From the NCBI GenBank assembly GCA_003427395.1, contig BFEA01000094.1:1178388-1242387 (forward strand): a stretch of DNA of 64,000 nt, in the 5' to 3' direction. Positions within the stretch are counted from its first letter, which is position 1. Each line of letters starts with the position of its first letter. Positions 56,976-64,000 of the stretch are shown piece by piece. The notes below the pieces were generated by a model, which did not search any database, was not told the origin of the DNA, and saw only the letters and a list, made by a program, of their open reading frames with translations. Source of the DNA: Chara braunii. Its lineage: Eukaryota; Streptophyta; Charophyceae; Charales; Characeae. The position numbers were made by a program, and so were the translations under genes.

Positions 56976-59900
56976 TCGGGTAAAGTAGGGACACTTATAT
57001 AACGAACGCGAACACCCTGCTATCCTACCAACTTAGTGTGTCATAGGTCTCACCTACTTGTGGCACTCAATCTCAAGTCCGAATGGGTACCCAACCTAGT
57101 AGGTTAATCCAAAAAATTATAGTAATATAAATATATTGTCAAACCACAGCCGAAGCAATATGAAGATCACTGCTAAGGTTGAGACCAAACAAAATTTTGC
57201 TCGATTTTTAAAAAAATAGTAGCGTAGTTTTTTTCTTTTGAGTGATTGTTGCTCACTTGGAACGACCATGTTTTTCTCGTAAAAACCTTGAATCGCTTGA
57301 CTTTTTTTTTAGTAAGGTAGACTTAGTATTAATGATCTCAAGCCGCTCGTTCTAACAGACCTAACAAAGGAAAATACTACCGGTGGGCGTGGTGACTAGT
57401 AACTTAGCCGCTTTACCATTATGGCACATAAAAAGAGTTGCGTGCACTACTAGCGTATCGCGCCTCATTTTCGAAACTTATGTTGATATCAATGCACAAC
57501 ATTAAAGTTTCATATATTAAATATGGGTCGTTCGAGCAGTTCGTGGGAACCAAAATTTACCACGATTACTTGTCAGATTTAAGACTGTCTTGGCGATCAC
57601 ATTTTATGAATTTTTACCAACAACAATCATTTTCGGATGTATGTAGGTCTCTGGTTCTCGAATCTAATTGTGTTTTAGTGTCTCTTTCATAGGTTTGGTT
57701 TGAATAGGTTTTTAACACATACTTTAGTAGTATCAAGTCAATAAAGTATGATTTTCCAATGTTTAGTAAGACGTTGTCTAACGTCGTAAATAACAAGTAG
57801 ATGCCCTTGTAGTAAGGCTTTATGCTTCGACACCACGATGATCGAATGAAATATATAGGTAAAAATAAACAGCACAGGTGCATAAACGCGTATAATTTTA
57901 TTGATAAAATGACAATTAAAATTATTAATGACTCTTGCACCGTGAAAGGTGAAGGTGATATGTTTTAATAAAATATGATATTGTGCCATTATACTCAGAG
58001 TCGCAACATAGTATGATATGCATGAAATTTCTTGTGTGTCTGGTCATGTGAGCTTAAGTAGTTAAACCACCACTATTTTTGACCCTTCATTTGGTGAGCC
58101 TCAAAATGCATTGGTGCAAAAAAAGAAACAAACCGGAATACACATTTTTTGGGTGTGTTAAAAACTATTTTACTCTAGTAAGCAAATATGAAACTTGTGG
58201 CAGTATGCACGCCCAAAGAAAAATGGTTTGAAAACATACAAATGGTTTACGTAAGGGACCTCGACCATACAACTAGAACAACTAGATTGAGTGGTAAAAA
58301 CAACCGTTTGATCATTAGGATCTAATAACTGGTAAAAAATTGAATGAAAACTTGAAGAAAATTGACATGTCAAACCCATGTGGGCCTCAACAACTTCAAA
58401 TATCGGATGTGCACCCCATAACACATAAGTAACATTTTTTTTACTTATACGGCTAGGCATCTGTTCGGTGAATAAGGGCACTATGCTTTCATTATGGCGA
58501 TGCTCTAGTGAAAATCATACAAGGTTTGAGAAACTTTGCGTCGTCTTCTAGGCAAGGGAGGATCGAACTTCCACCCTCTCCGACACTATCCTTTTAACAT
58601 ATGGAAGACGAGGAATGATATAAGAGATATTATAACGCCTTGTGTGAAAGTCTGACCGGTTTTTTGAACCCTCGCTCTCTCATACAAAAAAGTTGGGACA
58701 TTCGTCAAAATTTAAAACGATTTACAAACAATTAGTAAAACGCTTCCATGTGGTATGGACAAAAAGGTAGGTTCAGACGCTTGACGATTATTTGCATGTG
58801 ATACGAGATCACAATACATCACGTTTCCTTTTCGTTTTTGTACTTTTATTTTGTATTTTTTTTTTTTTCAGATCTTTTTTTATTTTTCCTTTTTAGGAGA
58901 AACAAGAGAACGTCACTTTTTACCTACTTTTGGCAGAGCCCCACTAGCAAAAAGGATTGTAGTTAATGTTTAAATCTTTACGTGTTTGTACAAACGTATG
59001 AAAAAACGCAATTGGTTTGCTTTTGACATTTATCTCAAGATAGTCCAACCCACTTAGGTAGTTGGACCTCACCTGTGCTATGTGAATCCACTAGAAAATA
59101 ATAGCGAACTCTTTGAAAGGGAGATGCGGCAGATCTTGGTGGAGACTCGCAACATACTGGCGTGCAAACCGTTCATCTGACTTAGGTATAAAGATAGATG
59201 ATTGATCAGGTCGTTCGCTTGGATGGCTAATCTTAAGAGCCTCCTTGATGGGATCGAGGAATTTGTCATACTCACACTAGTAGTATGACTTTTTTTTTCT
59301 TCTGAGTTTTGGACGTAATTAATGCAAGATGCATTAAGATCTGATTGTAGTTGCATTTCGATAAATTAATCAAGTGTTAGCATGGAATAACTTTTGAGAG
59401 TAAGAGAGTGTGAGAAGTCGAATTCGCTTGTAGAGAATTGCCACAAACCTGTTCGAGCTACGAAGTATATTTATTTAGGTGAAGGTATGGTAGTGGTATG
59501 AGAAAGTATTAAACATTTTTAAAAAATATATGTGTTTCTTTGTTTTTTTTCTTGTATCTTTCTTTTTTTTCCCGCCCTCTCGTTTATCTCATTTGGAAAA
59601 AAACTTGGTTCCTGAAATAGGGCATGTTCGTTGCACTTGGAGGTGCGATATGTGGTAGTTTGGTCGATGATGCTCAAACCTCGCCGTCTACTAGGATCAA
59701 TGACTATAAAGTAAAGATGGTTAGATAATGGGAATAAAAACTTTTTGGATATGATAACGACGTTCTGTCGGACCAGTGACTAGGAATAGCACTATGAGCC
59801 AGATTGTCACGTTAGTAAGTAATAGTTCTAGTAATAGGAGAAAAAGAAGAAAGGGGAAAAAAAAAAAAAAAGTATAATGATGATGAATGAGAGGGTCATA

Positions 59901-61735
59901 TCCTTGATTTTTGGTGAAGGGTAGATGTGATTCTTACATTTTTTTTTCTGATAAGCTTTGATTTAGGTTAACCATTATAGGGGTAGAAGAGATGATAGGT
60001 TGAGAGAGAGTATTAGAGGGGGAAAGTGGTGAGAGACAAGTGAATCAATGGGGTGCGTACGTCAGTGGTGACTATGCAGAGGTGGCAGATGAATCCATAT
60101 CAATTACGAAGCGAGAGTCGACAAAGGTCCGCAAGAGAACTTGAAGTCAAGAGAAGAGATTTATGCAAGAGGTGAGTGTGACAAGTGAGAAAATAGACAA
60201 TAAGGGAGAAAATGACAGAGGAGAAGATGAAAGAACGAACTACAACTTTTATATATGTTATCCATGATGAAAACAATATAAGGAGGGGAACGGTTTGTCA
60301 AGTAGAAGATACCAAGGATAACGATGAATGACTAGGGTAGGAGAATAATCAAAAACAAAAGAGGAAGATAACCAAGGCAAACATCTGCTTACATAGCGGA
60401 TGTGCTACGATAAAGCAGGATTGGTGGATTGTTTGTGACAATCTATGATGGTAGATCGGTTTAAACTAGTTACAAAACAGGCGAGTGACCCTATAAATGG
60501 CAATGCCATACCAGTCGTAACTTAGGAAGAGGGGAATGCACTCGAGTAATCGACAAGTTAATTGTTACAATTATTTTTTAAAAATGATGATGCGGTTGTT
60601 ATTAGCCATATTTTGCATCATTAATCAACAATTGTCCTTAACTCGTGGTAGTTGATATTGTACTATTACAAATAAAAATGTGAAGAGAGGAACAAACATT
60701 GTGGTATGCATATGGCGAAGTTTGGTCTTGACTTGACATGAACGTAGTCAATAGTACATAATTAGAAAGCGTGCATGAAAAAGGATTGGGCGACCAACAA
60801 AAGTGGAGATAAAGCGGAAGGTTACGGTCAAGGATGAGTACCACCATTAGGTTTCATTAGACACCTGTCAGAAATGGGTGGGTAAGCCACTACTATGGTG
60901 AGTTGTAGACATTGCTGCTACTGTGTGGATTGAATGCGATTTGCACAACTCTTGCTTGTTTTTTTCAAAACGAGGTTGCCACTACCACTTCCATATCTAA
61001 TTGTTGCTCCCACCATTAGATTGTTTACTATGCTGCCGCAACTTCTGCTACATCTTAGTTCATACTTTTGTCAGTACTATAGAGTTTTGTTATATTATTG
61101 ACGACTGTAACGGGTTAATATATCGTATTTACAAAACGGTTGTTGTCTTTGTTTCACGAAGGGATTATTAGTTACAAACTTATAGTAGAAGCATATGAAG
61201 GGATACCAAATTGCTAGATAAGTTATTGCTAATGTGGTTCTCATGCGATTGTTATATTGTGTAGCAATTTACCACTTGAGACATGAATATCATGACCTTG
61301 TTGTAAGGACTTAAATAACCCTTCTTCTTCACGTTACCTTGAGAATCTGAGAATTTTTTTATGCTTCAACTCTCTCTTACTATCCGTGAATTTTTTTTTA
61401 GGAGAAAAAAATTATCAGAGTACCCTATGTCAAGAAAATGAGTTTACTATTTCAAAACAGGATCAAGAGTTACCCATCTGTTTGGGAGCTCTGTAGGAGT
61501 TGAGACAAAACTCTGGAGGTAGAAAACTTTAATGTAGTTGAGGATGATTTCCCTATCATACATCGTATACCCTTATATGAACTACACTTTATTGCTCTTT
61601 TTGTTTAGATATTGTTAGGCATGCTGCACTAAATTGTAGTGGGCATCATCATCATCATCAAACATTGGGAATTATGGGAAGGAAAAAACAATAGAAGCAA
61701 AAAAAGATGTTGACATAGCAAAAGAGAGGAATGTT
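56976..61735. other. AT-rich, then purine-rich gene-less stretch
   Basis: No gene is supported. The frames on the complement (57614-57989, 58170-58481, 59078-59356, 60638-60847) lack recognisable features. Purine-rich DNA spans about 59820-60390. A lone TTAAACCACCACTA at 58062-58075 resembles a left MITE end without a partner. A B-box-like GTTCGATCC lies on the complement at about 58561-58569. Confidence 0.4.
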
Positions 61736-61830
61736 AGTCTGCCCGATTCTCGATCAATTCGGGTGGGGGAGAAGTCGAACCCATGGTTTTGCCCCGAGGC
61801 AACTTTGACTTTGAGGTTGTTTTGCATGGA
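61736..61830 (+). repeat. Fragment of the LTR hairpin unit
   Basis: GCCCGATTC...AATTCGGG, then GGTTTTGCCCCG, resembles the second 180-bp hairpin unit of LTR A (11562-11650), including its position relative to GGTTTTGGCCCCGGG. The rest of the LTR is not recognisable here. Confidence 0.5.
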
Positions 61831-61998
61831 GCAATAGTAGAAGAAGAAATAGAGGCAGAAATAAATGATAAGGAAATGGGAGAAAATGAACTTACCGGCT
61901 CGCCAGGGCAATCCATCTAATGCTATGTCGTGCATCGTAACGCGTTGTTGTTGAAATGACGAGAGAGAAGTAGAGGTGGAGGTGTAGAGATAAAGAAG

Positions 61999-62206
61999 TT
62001 AAACCACTGGTACCTTTGCCGCTTGGGAAAATAGCGGGCCTCGGTAGGCGTCCGACCTTTTCAGAGGCCGAATTGAAATGACGGTCGCCGATCAGATTTA
62101 TCAATGGAAGTCATCATCGCCAGGCCCGACCTCCGAATATTCAGGAGTTTGGCAAAACTACCAGTTTTTCCTATTTTCCCATGCAACAAAGGTACTAGTG
62201 GTTTAA
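61999..62206. mobile_element. TTAA-flanked MITE, 200 bp
   Basis: The element 62003-62202 lies between TTAA 61999-62002 and TTAA 62203-62206. Its ends ACCACTGGTACCTTTG and (complement of right) ACCACTAGTACCTTTG match at 15 of 16 positions. It is the smallest and best-preserved member of the TTAA family, hence perhaps the youngest. Confidence 0.9.
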
Positions 62207-64000
62207 GGAACAAAATTGAAGAAGAGTGAGAACGGGGAGAGAACGACAAGAAAAAAAATATCAAAGGTTTGCCACGAACAAGCTTTATCGAGGACCAGAA
62301 ATAGTAACCTTATCGAGGCTCATTCAAATGGGGAGCGTTTGTCGCAATTATCATTTTTTAATGGGGGGTGTCTATCGTTACCCCAAATATAGTTTGTATC
62401 GGACCGAAAAATTAGTTTGTATACATTATTTTTCGTGTGTTTTTATTTATTTTTATTTTACTTGGTTATCCTATTATCGTCTCGTTTTCATCGCCATCCC
62501 TACATAGTCGTCATCATCATCGAGCTAGTCTACCTCGTCCTAGTGGTTTCCACCTTTACTTCTTACCTTTGATTTGACTCCAATCTGGTTGTTATATTGA
62601 GTTGATATGTCTTAAACTGGGAGAGCGAGCTTACCCAACCATTGCTAACTGGCGGCAAGTACTATAATTACGGTGGAAAGACGAAGGAGGGAAGATAAAG
62701 AAAAATAGAGGGAGGAGAAAAAGCGAAAAAGGGGAAATGAAAAGGTGAGAAACAGTAAAAGGACTGAGTAAGGTTCAAACGACGGAGCATGTGGGTTACC
62801 TTTTTTATGCTGAAGAGATAACGGGCGACTCGTTCGATTAAGACCAACACGATAATGGGGACTGGGTCACGAATTATCCTTCGCTACCTGGTAGAAAGAG
62901 GGGTATGAGCATGAGCGTGAAAATAAGTATGTGACGAGAAAGGCGTTTTAGGTAGCAATGTAGGAGAAAGAATAGCAGGGAAGGATTGAGGTGAGATGAC
63001 CGAGTTTACCTATCGCCGATATATTGTTCTATTACTTAGTAAATCGGTCCGACCAGATATGTTTGGGGATTGTCGTTATCTGGCCATCTCATACTACCTC
63101 TCACCGGTACGTTTTTCTGTTTCTTAGTTAATCTGGTAGTATAGTAACCAACTACGTCGGAAGGCCATCGTTATGTGCGCGTCTATGTGGCAAGATTAAT
63201 TGGAGGACGGACTATTAAAAAACCCTGTAAGGCATGGGCAAGATGAGGTCGACAAGAGAAAACGATGATGGGGGGAAGAAGGTGAGTAAGATAAGAAAAA
63301 GAAAGGAGGTGATGAGAAGAAGGAAGGAACTAAAAAACGAAGAAAAGATAGTTGACAGTGGGATAACACTGGTCATGGAAGTCGACCCCCGAAGAGGAGA
63401 GTATGAAAGCGAGCGTGGTGGATCAATCAATTACGAAAAAGATGCATAGCACCTGGGAGTGATGGGGGTTAAATATGTGGAAAATTTTAACTAATTTGGT
63501 CATGATCACAACCAGATATATCCAACTTAGGTATGCGAGTGATAGGAATGGTAAAGCTTGGTTGTGTATTCACTTGATGAGTCAGTGAAACTCAGAAAAC
63601 GCAATCAGTTACAACCTTTTGTTCGTTGTCCACTTCGCCCTCTCTACCTACGATTTTTTGTACAACCTCTCGTAAACATTGTGGTGAGCTGATTGTTATA
63701 ATTATCGATCTGCAACGAGTAGTGCTTCGCAAGCATCAGTAACTAGCATGCCTTCATGGACATCACTTTTTCATGGCGCAAACACAAGTCCATGGGCTTA
63801 TCCGCACTTCTCGTTATCTGCTTCTATAGTGATCATCAGTTGTAAAAAATGGGGGAGAAAAGGGTAAGGAGGGAGAGGGAAGGTGGAAAGGTAGAGGGTG
63901 AATTGCCACTTATCTTGCTCGGCAACCGCTACGGCAGAATGCGTTTACTCGTATATTCAGGATGACGATTGTTTTGGGTCGCTGGTCAAGGAACTTGAGG
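62207..64000. other. Purine-rich gene-less stretch
   Basis: Purine-rich tracts occur at 62680-62760, 63225-63345 and 63850-63900. The frames at 62226-62507 and 63234-63449 are low-complexity or unrecognised. Two loosely similar ~85-bp segments occur at about 63004-63085 and 63090-63175. Confidence 0.4.

Noticed and set aside
63234-63449. Lys/Arg/Glu-rich 71-codon frame
   Set aside because: It is the translation of a purine-rich tract; no conserved motif and no context.

Overview
The window is repeat-dominated nuclear DNA from a photosynthetic eukaryote. The one convincing host gene (complement 38817-40016) encodes the plastid ATP synthase gamma subunit with the redox-regulated Cys-X5-Cys loop. 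Around it lie a plant-type L1 LINE, a Harbinger-type transposase relic, long LTR-retroelement pieces, several MITE families and many microsatellites. A streptophyte such as a charophycean alga would fit, but the species cannot be fixed from the sequence alone.

Layout. 1-3.7 kb: a 215-bp-arm foldback repeat, an old repeat also found inverted near 43 kb, and tRNA-like fragments. 3.9-8.26 kb: an old, partial copy (C) of a very long LTR, carrying a TTAA-flanked MITE and a foldback MITE. 8.5-9.6 kb: a broken Harbinger-type transposase. 10.8-17.4 kb: LTR copy A, followed directly by a tRNA-Asp-type primer-binding site, a 2.1-kb leader and a gag gene with two in-frame stops. No pol is visible before LTR copy B (23.28-29.82 kb). 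29.82-36.34 kb: an L1-like LINE with ORF1, endonuclease, reverse transcriptase and a zinc-binding C-terminal region, lightly mutated. 36.3-40.4 kb: the gene island, with microsatellites, the intronless gamma-subunit gene and a U6-snRNA-like sequence just upstream of it. 40.9-49.7 kb: MITEs, an inverted LTR fragment (D) and a poly(A)-tailed retroposed LTR fragment. 51.7-56.7 kb: diverged tandem duplications and tRNA-derived sequences. 56.7-64 kb: AT- or purine-rich DNA with one clean MITE.

The most unusual system is the ~6.5-kb LTR. It holds three kinds of internal array: hairpins about 180 bp apart, a cluster of hairpins whose loops are conserved while their stems differ, and a ~123-bp tandem array. 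In two hairpin sets a base pair changed on both sides at once, which suggests a folded structure is or was maintained. Apart from the gamma subunit there is no intact host coding sequence I can support; all other recognisable proteins belong to mobile elements and are disabled.
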